From: Adenophora triphylla var. japonica
Taxonomy: Eukaryota > Streptophyta > Magnoliopsida > Asterales > Campanulaceae
DNA: 64,000 nt
Assembly (NCBI GenBank): GCA_022495995.1
Contig: JAFEMH010002081.1
Coordinates: 124,001-188,000 of the forward strand
Direction: 5' to 3'
Shown here: in pieces, positions 21,473 through 33,412 of the stretch
Layout of the letters: the number at the start of each line of letters is the position of its first letter
Position numbering within the stretch: the stretch's first letter is position 1
The notes under the pieces: model-generated
The model's input: the letters and a program-made list of their open reading frames with translations, nothing else
Database searches by the model: none
What the model was told of the DNA's origin: nothing
Program-made: the position numbers and the translations under genes

Positions 21473-21844
21473 CTTATGTATTGGAAGGTCAATAAAATGT
21501 TTTTATTTGGAGGGATGGTATGGGTAATGGTTTCAGGTTGAGGAATTGAGGGAATTGTGTTGCAACAAGGTTGGATGGGGTCATTTTCAAGAGGATTTTG
21601 ATGGATGGTTGAAGGTGAGCAGTTAGGTGCATCATGGCTGTCAGATGCACCTTTGCTATTGGGAAGGGATTCTTGGCTGTCAGACATAGTAGGTTGTTTG
21701 TTAGTGTTTTTGGGCACCATATAAGGAAGGGAAGGTGAATCTTCTTCAGGAATGAGACTTGAGGGGTCATGTACAGGAGACACTTCAGGTAGGTTGTCTG
21801 AATTTCCAACAGCCTTCATCAAAATCACATAGATCAAGATGACT

Positions 21845-23133
21845 TTAATCATTATTTTCATCAAAGTCAACATGTATTGATTCTTCCACAACAAGTCTCC
21901 TTTTGTTGTATACTCTGTAGGCTTTGCTGGTGTTGGAGTATCCAAGGAAGATTCCTTCATCACTTTTTGAGTCAAACTTATCAAGGTTGCTTTTCCCATT
22001 GTTGTGAATGAAGCATCTACTTCCAAAGCCATGGAAGTATGAAATGGTTGGTGTTCTCCCATTACATAGCTCATAGGGAGTCTTGGAGTGAAACTTGTTG
22101 ATGAGGGTCTTGTTCTGAACATATACAGCAGTGGTGACTGCTTCTCCCCAAAAATACTTAGGAAGGTTATTCTCTGACAGCATAGTTCTTGCTGCTTCAC
22201 AAATTGTTCTGTTCTTCCTTTCAGCAACTCCATTTTGCTGTGGTGTTCTAGGGGCAGAGAAGTTGTGCTCAATCCCTTTTTGATCACAATATTCTTCAAC
22301 ACCTGTGTTTTCAAATTCCTTACCATGATCGTATCCTGATTTTGATGATGGATAAGCCCTTTTGGTTTTGAATTTTATTGAACAGTTTGACTAGTTGTTC
22401 CAAGGTATCTCTTTTGGATTCAAGAAGGATGATCCAAGTAAATCTAGTGTAGTCATCAACTACAACAAGAGAGTATCTCTTTCCACCAAGAGATCTGGTT
22501 CTGATTGGTCCAAAAAGATCCATGTGGAGTAATTGAAGGGGTTTTGAGGTATCTAATCTGGTTTTGGCAGAGAAGAAGGTTTTCTTTTGCTTTCCACATT
22601 GACATGCTTTGCACAATTTGTCCTTTTTGAAGGGTATTTTGGGTAGGCCTTTTACTAGGTTTGATTTGGCTAGTTTGGAGATGCTTTTGAGGTTGAGGTG
22701 AGCCAATCTTTTGTGCCATAGCCATGATATATCAGATTGACTATAGGAGAGCAGGCAATGGGCATCTGATGATTCCACAACTTCCGTGTTTAGACAAGAG
22801 AGGTTGCCTTTTCTCGATTCCAGTGAGAATTGATTTGTTGTTGACATCTTTGACAAAGGCAAAGGGTTTTTGGAACATACAACATGATATCCCTTATCAC
22901 AAATTTGACTAAGGCTAATCAAATTGTGCTTGACCACCCTCTACATAAGACACATTAGTAAAAATAATGTCTTTAGTAACAAGGTTTCCTGATCCTTTGA
23001 CTTTGGCTTGAGAGTTATCACCAAAAGTTACATTTGGACCATTTTTAGAGACATATTGTTGCAACAACTCCTTGTTGAAGGTCATGTGTCTGCTGCATCC
23101 ACTATCCAAGTACCATATTCCTTTCCTAGGTTC
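21845..23133 (-). pseudogene. pol: Copia B protease-integrase, frameshifts
   Basis: Same architecture as in A: protease Asp-Ser-Gly near 23112, a frame change at about 22930, the His-His-Cys-Cys region, and catalytic Asp and Glu motifs. Additional breaks lie near 22330 and 22790-22860. The terminal TAA is at 21845-21847. Downstream, an extra base near 21813 alters the frame of the Ser/Pro-rich linker that leads to RT. Confidence 0.85.
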
Positions 23134-23206
23134 CTACAAAACAGAAAAATAAATTTATGGTACCCTTTATTCTTTTGGGTCCAAAGGTTTAGAATTTCTT
23201 TGGTAC
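23134..23206 (-). other. Candidate 73-nt gag/protease intron (copia B)
   Basis: Same GT...TTTTGTAG boundaries as in A. Splicing joins gag to the protease frame; the unspliced stop is at 23189-23191. Confidence 0.55.
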
Positions 23207-25507
23207 CCTAGCTTTGTTCATTGCCCTCTTTCCAAAATACTGGTTTAGGGCATTATAATATCCTATGATTTGCAACATTTAGGGTGTAGGAGCAATAGGT
23301 TGGGATTGGTTAGGAAACTGGTTGGGAGAAAAGAATTGGTTTTGGTTGTGAAACTGAGTATGGTTTTGAGATCTGTTTGAGTGAGATGATCTAGGGGAGG
23401 TATTTTGACTGGCATGACTTCTTCCATTTGAGTATGTCCAGTTGGGTCTTTGTTGTTTGGAGTATGAGTGATGGTTGAAGAATCTTTGCCGTCTGGGAGA
23501 TCTCCGTCCATCATGTCTTGGCCGTCGTCTAGGAAATCTCTCGTTGTCCAGCCGGTCTCAGGCCGGTTCTTCTTCACTTGCTCCTTGATTCCTTTCTTTT
23601 GCCAAATGTAATTACCTTTGTTTGCTTGTTTTCCTTTGCCTTTTGATTGACTTGAGCTAGCTATATGAGTTTCATCAGTGTGAGAGGGACTAGCTTGAGT
23701 TGTTTCATCATTGTGACTTGAGCTAGCTTCATCCATTTTTCCTTTCTTCTTGAAGTCTTCCTTGGTTTGAATAGGGTAGACATTTTCTTGAGCTTTGACA
23801 TAGTTCATGCTTTCAAGAACCATCTTGTCAATAGCCCTTTCACCAGTGAGAGGGGTATATGTTTTCATAGTAGGATTATTGGCTCCAATCCCTGATTTGT
23901 CACCTGGGTGTCTTTGGTTGTAGCTAAAAAGGGTCAATGCTTTTCTAGAATTGTTCCAGGACTCAGACTTCTTTCTAAGGGATTCATTTTCCTTTTCAAG
24001 GTAGATGTTTATTTGGTTGGTTTCCAGAAGTTTGGAATTCTTAGCTGTCAGCTCCTCATTAGCTTTTTCAAGCATAAGGTTTTGAACTTTCAGTCCTTGG
24101 TTGGCTCTTTCAAGGCTATCAATGGTTTTACTTTGGGATAGGTTATCAAATGAGCAATGAAGCAAAGCTAGTTTGATGTCTTTTTATTTGAATTAAAAGA
24201 GTATTAACTAATTGTTTAAATTCTTCATTATTTAAAGAGTTGAACTGAGGTACCTGCTTTAGTTCTTCAGCAACAACTAAGGCTTCAAGGTCTTCTTCAT
24301 TGTCTGAATCTTCATCATCTCCAGCCATTAGGCATATCATTGCTTCTTCTCCTTCACTTTCAGTATCACTGAAGTCAAATTCCTCATCACTAAATTTAGA
24401 TGAGTCAGCAATCAGCACTTGCTCTTTGTTCTTCTCATTCTTCTTCTTTGTGCAGTTGTAACAGCTACATCTTGAGCTGTGAATGATTTCCTTGGAGTAT
24501 GAGAACTTCTTAGCTGTCTGATTGTCTTTGGGTTTCCTTGGTTCAGGGCACTCAGATGAGTAGTGACCAAGCTTCTTACAGTTGAAGCATTTAACTTTCT
24601 TTTTATGGCTTTCTTGTTCAGAAGTAGATGGGCTATAGCTTTTCTCAAATGACTTTTTATGTGCTCTCAGGGTATTTCTGACAGCCATGGATATGAGACT
24701 TGGAAGGTCTCCTTGAGATAGGTTATTTGAGGGTAGGCTAACTTTCTGAAGGGAATTGAGAACCATGGAATCAATGTCTTGTTGGGTGATGGGTTTATGA
24801 GTGGTTTCTTGGGCAGCTAAGGCAAGAGTTTGAGGGATGGAGGGAACTGGTTGAAGTTTTATCATTCCTTCTAGTTCATAAGCTTCAAGCTTACCAAAAT
24901 ATTGTTCAACAGTCATGGTGCTCCATTCTGCACCTTCTCTTATTGGTAGGGCTACCTTCTCATATTCTTGAGGAAGGTTGGAATATATTTTGAGACATAA
25001 ATCTTGATTCTCAAAAGTTTTTCCATGATCAAGAATGGATCTCGACTGCATCTTCAAATCTTGGTTTTGCAGCACTCACTTTTTCACCAGGGTAAAACTT
25101 GAAGTTGTCAAGTTGTCTAAGAAGGTTGTATAGGTTTTGTGTTCTAACATTGGTGTGTTTCTGGAATTTGGTATGTATAAGTTCCCATGCAGCCTTTGCA
25201 GTTGGCTCTTTAGCAATTTCTTGTGCTAGTGAGTCAGTTACACTCTTTTGGAGTATGTTTTTGACTTTTAGATTAGCACTGACTAGTTGCCTTTCTGAAT
25301 CTGTCCCTGCACTCGGGATTTTACTTTGCTAGGCCCACCATTTGTATCTACAGAGACAGGGTATGTGACTTCATTTTCAAGGGCATACCAGTTCCAGATG
25401 CTGTTTGCATCAAGGTGGGTTTTAATTTTTGAAGCATATATTTCAAAGGATCCACAGTCATCAATGTGGGGAATGTCTTTCTCATTATTTCTCCTTGGTT
25501 GAGGCAT
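23189..25507 (-). pseudogene. gag: Copia B gag, frameshifts
   Basis: Starts at ATG 25507. The CCHC knuckle (Cys-Phe-Asn-Cys ... His ... Cys) is near 24580-24600 and the Leu/Glu/Lys coiled coil near 23950-24130. Frame breaks lie at about 23490-23570, 24148, 25040 and 25300-25320. Several of these are at CTG/CAG positions that are intact in C. Confidence 0.83.
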
Positions 25508-25576
25508 GGTGGGTTGGTAAATGATCCTTCACAAGTTGTTAGACTTTTGAGTGTGAAGACAAGCTCTGATACCAAT

Positions 25577-26702
25577 TGAAAGGTCCTGTTTGCTTTAATC
25601 AGATTGAAAGGTTAGGCAGTTAAGCTTTGACAGCTAAGGTGAAATCTTGGCCGTCGATATTAACCGGTTTTAAAGGCAAGTGTTAAATGTGCAATGAATA
25701 ATAAGTGTTGAAATAATGTAAAGACAAGTGAATAGTGTATGTATGTGTAGATGTTTGTGTGTGTTGTGTGATAATAACAATTGAACACATGGAATTTTAA
25801 GGTGGTTCAGTAGTTCACTCCTCCTACGTCCACCCTCACCGTCAACCTTGACAAGTGAGATCAATCCACTTAAATCTAGTTCCCTTTAAGATTTACAAAG
25901 GATTGGATAGGCAAGTTCCTTGAACTTCCTCTTCCTAATAAGTACAGTCTATTAGGGATTTTGCTTGTTAGGAAGCAAAATTACAATATCACTTAAAGTC
26001 ATCTTAAGTGATTTACAACTTTAGTTTATACACCCGAATTCGCCATACAAGTGTCTCGCATTGTTTGAATGTTGGTTGCAGTGGTTTGGCAGGTGTGGAA
26101 GGTTGAAGAAGAGGTTGTAAAAGTTGTGTGTGTTGGGGCATTTTCTTCAAGATTGAGGGTTTCCTTTATAGGCCGGAATATAGCCGCTGAGGAGACAAAG
26201 GAGTAAATGCAAATGGTTGGAATAGTGTTTGCATTTAGAGCTTTGATGACCGGATAATAACAGTCAGAATCTCGCAACCGTTTTATATAATCTTCATGGA
26301 GATGAGCCGGCAACATCTGTATAGAGAGATTGGGCAAGGCACATCTTGATCATCACAGAATGCTTCACCGCCGTTGATGTCAAGATCATAGCCGCCGAGG
26401 GTTGAGACCTCTGCTGAGAACCTTAGCCGTCGTGCTAAGTCTTTAGAGTTTGCAGGTTTAGGAGACAGGGGTTTGTGTTTGATGATTATGTAATGATCCT
26501 TTGTACATAAATACATTAATTTATGTGATTTGTCTTGGTGTTTGATCATTACATCATTGCTGTCCAGTTGATATAAAGGATGTGCAGAAGAGTCATAGCT
26601 GTCCAATATCCAATGTTATCTTCGTCGTCGATAACATTCGATAGGATATATTTCTTTGTCAAAACCCCGTATAACTATGTGGTTTACATAGTCGTCCTAA
26701 CA
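25577..26702 (-). repeat. 5' LTR of copia B (1,126 bp)
   Basis: TGAAAGGTC...GTCCTAACA, next to a PBS at 25561-25574 and to U2 at 26703. Compared with the C LTR it has many CTG-to-CCG and CAG-to-CG changes, for example at 25650, 25844, 26172, 26250, 26302, 26365-26400 and 26630. Confidence 0.92.
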
Positions 26703-26973
26703 CTCTAGACTTGTCTCACCTCCGGGCTTAAAATGTTTGAGACGTATCATGACATATAATATGATAACATAGTCACATTACTGACGATTTTTGGCAAAAC
26801 AAGACCATATGCTATTGTCTTAAAGTTTTCCCATGTGCTATTGTCTTTCACTCTTCCATCATCCAAATGCGTATCATTATTCTTAGAACCAACACACACA
26901 CAACTGATACTAAGACAACCATATATTCTAGTCTGTCAGTGCTTTCTTCACCTGGTAAAAGAAACAGCACTCG

Positions 26974-28069
26974 TATGCTAAGCTGAAATTAAAGGAGTTT
27001 GAAGCGGCTAGACTCTATGTTCTCCTTAACTGTGATGAGGTTGAAGATTATTTGAAGTAACTCCTTCTTATTTTTTAGTACGTAATTTCAATCCTAATAA
27101 AATTTCTTTCAATTATACAATTGATTTTTAATAACCATATAACAAAAAATGCGTAATGTTTGAAGAACAAAGCTAGTGATTTGGGGCCATATTTGATTTC
27201 GATTAGGACAGACAAAGAGTTTCCCGAGTGGTTTAACAAATACGTAAATGTCTATTCATTTGCTCATATTTTTTAGTATATTCAATATTAGTTATTTATT
27301 TATATTATGTGCTTTTATATAGATTCCAAACAACCACGGAGATGCAAAAGCTGCGAGGTTAGAAATGTTAGCCGATGGTCCGCTCTTAAAAGTGAATGTA
27401 TATAAGGGGTATTTTATTATTGGTTACATTTTCCACACTGAAGAATTTGGCCAAACAAAATCAAATTGGAATAGCAGGGTCAAACTCAAAGGAAATCTGG
27501 ATTATTATGGTATATTGCAAGAAGTTTTTGAATTGCAATATTATCATGGAAATTCAGTTGTTCTTTTTAACTGTGAGTAGAATGACACTGAGAAAGGTAT
27601 TATTAAACATGGCACATTTGACCTCGTTGATGTTAAGCATTCTTCTAGACATAGGGGTAACGATGTGTTCATTCTTGCATCTCAAGCACAACAAGTGCAT
27701 ACCCACACCGACGAAGAGAGTTTAGTGGTTGGTCGATCATTCGGAAAACCAAAGCGAGAAGCACTTACGATATACCATTGCATGCAACAACTTCTAGTTC
27801 AACTTTCGTGAGTCATCATTACATGATTGTTATGTTATCAGGAAGAAGAAATGCCCATCCCTCCTATTATTTTCTTAAATGATAATGGCGAGGATGAATC
27901 ATTTATTACCGAAAACACTCACGCAAAACTAAAGGAAGTCGATTTGAATGAACCTGGGTCTGATGATGAAGAAGATGAGGAAGTAGAAAGTGGTGATGCA
28001 GAAATTGAGTTTTGTAGTGATACCGAGAATGATAGTGAAGAGGAAAATGATTCTAGTGACAATAAATAA
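26974..28069 (+). pseudogene. CACTA TNP2/DUF4216 remnant, U2
   Basis: Same exon-like blocks as in U1. The in-frame TAG in DUF4216 is at about 27578. The acidic C-terminal exon (27840-28069) is open but is 18 codons shorter than the S-type version, having lost one of two adjacent Gly-Ser-Asp-Asp-Glu repeats. Confidence 0.7.
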
Positions 28070-28638
28070 TTGTAATATATTAGTTTGTTCTTAATTTAAA
28101 TGATGTTTTGCATATGATGTTTATATTTTGTAGTTTATATTCTAATTTAAATGATTAATCACTACATTTTTAATTATGTTGTATTATATTCATTTTTATG
28201 TACCATCATTTATATTGTAGTTTAGACATGTCTACTACTGATGCCCTCCTCATTCTACGAAATCCAAAGTTCTAGCATTTGTTCCTACCAGCCAGTCTAG
28301 TCTTATAGGGACAAACTTTCTACTCCACTACCCAAAGCGGAGATTATAAATGAGGATGACTCCCTTATCAGTCCAGGTCAGGGGAGCTCTAACACTGCAT
28401 GTCATGAGCCTATAGCCCCTTAGGGGAGGGTTATTTTGGATAGAGTTGTACATGAGGGGAAATGTGTTATTAGTATCTCTCCCAGTATGCAGTAAGTTAT
28501 GTTTTATTATTTTATTGTTACATTTTAAAGTTAGCGTTTATTCTATTATGTTCTGCACATATATTATTGATGTACAACATGTTTTAATTTCTTTATAGAT
28601 TTATCCGTAATACACCCACAAGTCGATCTAGATGGTTT

Positions 28639-28899
28639 GGTGAGATACTTCGGAAGCATCCGTTTCAATAGCCCCAATTTCAGCTCAAAAGTGGCACCAT
28701 CAGACAAGGTAGGGAACTCAACTGCATGAGGTTGCTCGTTCCAATTTGGAGCAGTTTTCTGCCTCAGTGTCAATGGAGGGTCTGGATTATTAATTTCCAT
28801 CTCTTCTACCAACAAACTTTTCCTTCTCTTCCTGAAAGTCTTTTCTATTTCTGAATCACGAAGCTCAAGAAGATTATTAGTTGAACGGGTATGGACCAT
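28639..28899 (-). pseudogene. Ty3/gypsy gag fragment, U2
   Basis: N-terminal gag start identical to U1, truncated at the same place. 28070-28638 holds the AT-rich TNP2 3' region and the possible second CACTA exon. The PBS follows at 29006-29024. Confidence 0.66.
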
Positions 28900-29029
28900 A
28901 CAATGATCCACACCACGAAGGGACAAGGGTAGATAAAAGATAAATAAGAAAACAAATAAAAGAAAAATACAGAAATTAAATAAGAACAAAAACAAATAAA
29001 CACCGTTCCCCGACAACGGCGCCAAAATT

Positions 29030-30350
29030 TGATAGGCTAAAGTCGCACGCCTATATTACTTACCACGACTCGGCTACAAAACTGCAGAAAGGACAAGTCC
29101 AGGGTCAATCCACCGAAGAACGGTTATTTGTTTGCACAATTGTCACTTGACAAGATTGGGGGTCGAAGATTGATTTTATTAAATTCCTAAGACGGGAATA
29201 AAAAACTAAGTTGTAAACAATTCAAGGAAAGCACTTTGGATCAATTATTTTCCCGACCGTCATTCAAATATCATCTAACTCTTTTCACTTTTACCCTATT
29301 CACTCGATCACGAGATGTATTTCAATCTCTAGCTCTTTCTTTGATATTAGTTAATAGCAGTGACACACTCACTAATAATCCTAATCAATATTTAAACCTA
29401 ACTCGACACGCCTAGATTTACAATACCAATTGATTACCGATTTAAGAGATTAAGATCGAGAACACGTTCTAATGTTATTTCAATTAGATACTTGTTTATT
29501 TTTTCCTACTTCACAATCCACCATGACACATGCATGGACTACAAAGTTGCTACTTGTGAAGCCCTAAATTGACACAATCTTAGGGGATTCTAGCAATAAA
29601 TCAATACCCAAGATTCAACAATTGGCATAATTGTAAAACCCTAGAAATCAATTCAATCAATCAATACAGAAGAAAATATAAATAGGACAAAAGATATGAA
29701 AAGAAATTAACCTCAATTGAAATCCAAGACGGTTCCAATAATTAAATCCAAAGCAAAAGTATTTAGTTCTCCATGAAAATTAATAAAGCTCTCTAGGAAA
29801 AATAAATGTTCGACCCTCAAATTATTGTAAAAGGAAATATATATACTTCCACCCTAAAAACCTAAATTTAAAAGGAAAAGAAAAGGAAAAAAAAACTTTC
29901 CTAAACCCAAGCCATGAAAGAAAATAAAGAAAAAAAGAAAATCAAAATGGTTTCCAAACCTCATGCCGGGCAAAAGGGAACGATCAAAGTCAACAGCGAA
30001 GTTGAATGGGAGTAGCACGATTCGTCCTTAATTTTTATGTCGTGCTGAATCCGGAAACGAGTCGTGAATAGTGTCACCACTCGTGCCATTGTTTCCAATC
30101 CAATTTCCAGCTTTTCACTTTGGTCACTATACTTTCCATCTTTTCAGTTTGGCCCCTGAACTTTATATTTTCAGCTTACTCCCCAATTTTCCATAATTGC
30201 AGTTTGGTCCCTAGATTACAATAATATCACACTAAATCCTCTCAATACATATTTCACTCAAATTACATCAAGCCTATACTAAATACATGAAAATAAAGAA
30301 TAATAGGAACGGAGAACATCAGAAATAAATAGTATAAATCTGTCCTATCA
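29030..30350 (-). repeat. Gypsy LTR, U2 (1,321 bp)
   Basis: TGATAGGC...GTCCTATCA with the AAGAG flank at 30351-30355. A small deletion near 29270 (CGGTTA missing) and changes near 29405 distinguish it from U1. Confidence 0.85.
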
Positions 30351-31283
30351 AAGAGGCGGGCCCCTTCTCCCAGATATCAAAGACAAATCCATAAGAAGGA
30401 TCACGAGGTTTGTCTAGAACTAGCAACCTTTTCTTAGTAGGCTAACATCCACAAATATAACGAGGAGGTCCCCCTTCTCCAACAGAGTTAATATCAGCAA
30501 CAACCTGCTGGAGACGGATACATGTGATATTATTAATTGATATAGCACAGTTAAGCAGAAAAATGATAGGTTGTACAATTATCATAGGGAAAGAGGAGAA
30601 AAATTCAGATGATAATTGTATTAAACAGTTACTAATTCTTGTGAAGGAGAAGCAAGATTATAGAGAACAAAGCATTTAGAGAAAATTGATTGAAAGTACG
30701 CGTAGAAGACATTAACTAGTGAAAACATACTAGTCCTTGAACAAGTGCAGCTAGATAACATGGATAGGTCTAAAATGAAGATTCACCTTGGCTTTAGCTT
30801 ACAAGGCCCTGAATGACTTGTAGATTTAAATAAGAGGGTCTAGAATTTGAGATACACCTGACAATCAAAGGCAGGCCAAAAAATTTCCGGCATTAAAAAA
30901 GAAAGAGATACACCTGACATGTTCACTTTAATTGTAGTAGAACAACTCTTGCCGACTCATATTTGGTGAAATTGCAGATGTAAGTTGTTTAAGTTATTTT
31001 TAACCTCATAGATTGAGCTGCAAACTGTTTTGTAAATGATAAGCGAAAAGCTCAAAATGCAAGAGTCATTGGGAACAGATGTGCATGAATATGCGAGGCA
31101 ATTGTTTCAACTGATATTTTTCCATTTGCTTCAAAATTTACAAGAGAATGTAAAAGCTGTCAAAACTACAATATACAGCTCTCCAATTATACTCTACTTT
31201 CGACTACTTCTATTCCCAGAAAATAGCGTTCTAAATGCTCTGCAAAATTTTGTGGTCACGCAGGCCAGCTTCACATGTTTGAC

Positions 31284-31586
31284 TCATAATCTGCTCAAGC
31301 AAGAAGTGACGTCAATGAATAGATCCTCTGTGCAAGGAATCGTCAAACCACCCATCGGGTGATCAAACCCAAACTCTTCCTCAGCTTGACTAAGCAACTC
31401 CTGGAATAATGGTTGAGTCAAGAATGATACTGGTATCACAAATCTTTTCTTTTCCTCCTCTCCCACATATACTGCAAAATAGCCTTTTGGAACATCTGCG
31501 GTTGTGGGTGTTTTGTGATTTGAGTTGAACGACGGCCTTCTAAGAATCTTCTTAGCAGGAAGGATCCGCGGCATACGAATAGCCAT
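31284..31586 (-). CDS. SAUR-family small auxin-up RNA protein, copy 1
   Basis: Intact, intronless 100-aa protein. A basic N-terminus (about residues 1-28) is followed by the SAUR core '[19 protein letters not shown]', '[19 protein letters not shown]' and 'GGLTIPC', at the normal length for the family. SAURs are rapidly auxin-induced; many inhibit PP2C.D phosphatases and so activate plasma-membrane H+-ATPases in cell expansion (family knowledge). ATG 31586 is the only sensible start. 30717-31283 is its 3' flank; a GGGAATAGAAGTAGTC stretch at about 31202-31217 (minus strand) is loosely like a SAUR DST instability element. Which SAUR it is cannot be said. Confidence 0.92.
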   Translation of the reverse strand: MAIRMPRILPAKKILRRPSFNSNHKTPTTADVPKGYFAVYVGEEEKKRFVIPVSFLTQPLFQELLSQAEEEFGFDHPMGGLTIPCTEDLFIDVTSCLSRL

Positions 31587-31720
31587 GATTTTTCAAGAAT
31601 ATATTTTAAAGATAGAACAAGTGAGAAGAAGAAAGTATAAGTCAAATGATTGAGTGAGAACCTAACTGTTTGCTTAGAGTTTGTGAAGATTTGTGTTGTT
31701 AATGAGTTAAGCTCTGTGGG

Positions 31721-31728
31721 TACTTATA
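31721..31728 (-). promoter_or_regulatory. TATA-like box of SAUR copy 1
   Basis: TATAAGTA on the minus strand, about 135 nt upstream of the SAUR ATG, leaving a leader of about 100 nt. Conserved at 43940-43947, 56140-56147 and 61634-61641. Confidence 0.5.
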
Positions 31729-31951
31729 GATGTCATGGATAAATCTATGATACTTAAATTTGGGAATGGGTGGTGATGAGGCATTTTGGACATTAGGACA
31801 ACTGTGCGGGACAATAACATGTGACATTAAACATGGCTTTGTCTTCCAACTAATCATCAATAATTCATGATATTTGATAGCTCAACCATACAATTTCGAA
31901 CAATGGTGTCCTACCAATTCCGGACCATGATTCTTACCAAACCTCTAGACT

Positions 31952-31957
31952 TGTCTC
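31952..31957. promoter_or_regulatory. Auxin response element TGTCTC upstream of SAUR copy 1
   Basis: A canonical TGTCTC ARF-binding site 366 bp upstream of the ATG, at the start of the next unit. It recurs at 44171-44176, 56371-56376 and 61865-61870. In units next to copia the LTR ends nine bases before it. Confidence 0.45.
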
Positions 31958-32225
31958 ACCTCCGGGCTTAAAATGTTTGAGACGTATCATGACATATATT
32001 ATGATAACATAGTCACATTACTGACGATTTTTGGCAAAACAAGACCATATGCTATTGTCTTAAAGTTTTCCCATGTGCTATTGTCTTTCACTCTTCCATC
32101 ATCCAAATGCGTATCATTATTCTTAGAACCAACACACACACAACTGATACTAAGACAACCATATATTCTAGTCTGTCAGTGCTTTCTTCACCTGGTCAAT
32201 TCCTTGGTAAAAGAAACAACACTCG

Positions 32226-32894
32226 TATGCTAAGCCGAAATTAAAGGAGTTTGAAGCGGCTAGACTCTATGTTCTCCTTAACTGTGATGATGTTGAAGAT
32301 TATTTGAAGTAACTCCTTCTTATTTTTTAGTACGTAATTTCAATCCCAATAAAATTTCTTTCAATTATACAATTGATTTTTAATAACCATATAACAAAAA
32401 ATGCAGAATGTTTGAAGAACAGGCTAGTGATTTGGGGCCATATTTGATTTCGATTAGGACAGACAAAGAGTTTCCCGAGTGGTTTAACAAATACGTAAAT
32501 GTCTATTCATTTGCTCATTTTTTTTTAGTATATTCAATATAGTTATTTATTTATATTATGTGCTTTTATATAGATTCTAAACAACCACGGAGATGCAAAC
32601 GCTGCGAGGTTAGAAATGTTAGCCCATGGTCCGCTCTTAAAAGTGAATGTATATAAGGGTTATTTTGTTATTGGTTACATTTTCCACACTGAAGAATTTG
32701 GCCAAACAAAATCAAATTGGAATAGCGGGGTCAAACTCAAAGGAAATCTGGATTATTATGGTGAAGATGAGGGAGGAGAAGAGTATGCATCCGAGTCTGA
32801 TGATGAAGTAGAAAGTGGTGATGAAGAAATTGAGTTTTGTAGTGATACCGAGAATGATAGTGAAGAGGAAAATGATTCTAGTGACAATAAATAA
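32226..32894 (+). pseudogene. TNP2/DUF4216 remnant, short (S) type, U3
   Basis: A deletion of about 450 bp joins 'GNLDYYG' of DUF4216 directly and in frame to the acidic tail, removing the internal TAG. The last exon is therefore an open 92-codon fusion from 32616 to 32894. It is shared by U3, U5 and U7. It has no plausible enzymatic function. 32895-33400 is AT-rich spacer plus the possible second CACTA exon. Confidence 0.65.
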
Positions 32895-33397
32895 TTGTAA
32901 TATATTAGTTTGTTCTTAATTTAAATGATGTTTTCATATGATGTTTATATTTTGTAGTTTATATTCTAATTTAAATGATTAATCACTTCATTTTTAATTA
33001 TGTTGTATTATATTCATTTTTATGTACCATCATTTATATTGTAGTTTAGACATGTCTACTACTGATTCCCTCCTCATTCTACGAAATCCAAAGTTCTAGC
33101 ATTTGTTCCTACCAGCCAGTCTAGTCTTATAGGGACAAACTTTCTACTCCACTACCCAAAGCGGAGATTATAAATGAGGATGACTCCCTTATCAGTCCAG
33201 GTCAGGGGAGCTCTAACACTGCAGGTTATGAGCCTATAGCCCCTTAGGGGAGGTTTCTTTTGGATAGAGTTGTACATGAGGGGAAATGTGTTATTAGTAT
33301 CTCTCCCAGTATGCAGTAAGTTATGTTTTATTATTTTATTGTTACATTTTAAAGTTAGCGTTTATTCTATTATGTTCTGCACATATATTATTGATGT

Positions 33398-33412
33398 ACA
33401 AACTTTTCCTTC
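33398..33412. other. Composite breakpoint U3 / gypsy filler / copia C
   Basis: U3 reads up to GATGTACAA. Next comes AAACTTTTCCTTCT, which matches the gypsy gag (about 12584-12597 in U1). Then copia RT begins (TTCTTCATTCATC). The same junction is at about 45619-45633. It looks like microhomology-mediated template switching. Confidence 0.7.

Larger units (their letters stand above)
14483..26702 (-). mobile_element. Ty1/copia LTR retrotransposon, copy B (most complete)
   Basis: This copy has a truncated 3' LTR (14483-14803), PPT, 10.8 kb of interior, PBS and a full 5' LTR (25577-26702). With two full LTRs it would be about 13 kb, large for copia. It is the only copy retaining the segment 18411-19833 with the opposite-strand ORF. 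gag and integrase contain frameshifts. Confidence 0.93.
26703..31942. repeat. Tandem unit U2 (complete, long type)
   Basis: Complete U between the copia B LTR and U3: TNP2 remnant with full DUF4216, gypsy fragment plus LTR, scrap and SAUR. The start at CTCTAGAC is arbitrary in the array but coincides with the copia insertion point. Confidence 0.9.
31943..33400. repeat. Tandem unit U3 (short type, truncated)
   Basis: Follows U2 directly with no copia between. It carries the short TNP2 form and stops at about 33400 inside the spacer before the gypsy fragment, where it is fused to copia C. Confidence 0.88.

Noticed and set aside
31036..31362. + strand ORF overlapping the 3' end of SAUR copy 1 (also 43254, 55454, 60948)
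   Set aside because: Length varies with a single base in a poly-A tract between copies, and the translation resembles nothing; it is the 3' flank of SAUR.
31973..32233. ORFs in the first 300 bp of each U unit on either strand
   Set aside because: No homology recognised, boundaries change with small indels between units, and the region is best explained as SAUR upstream DNA.
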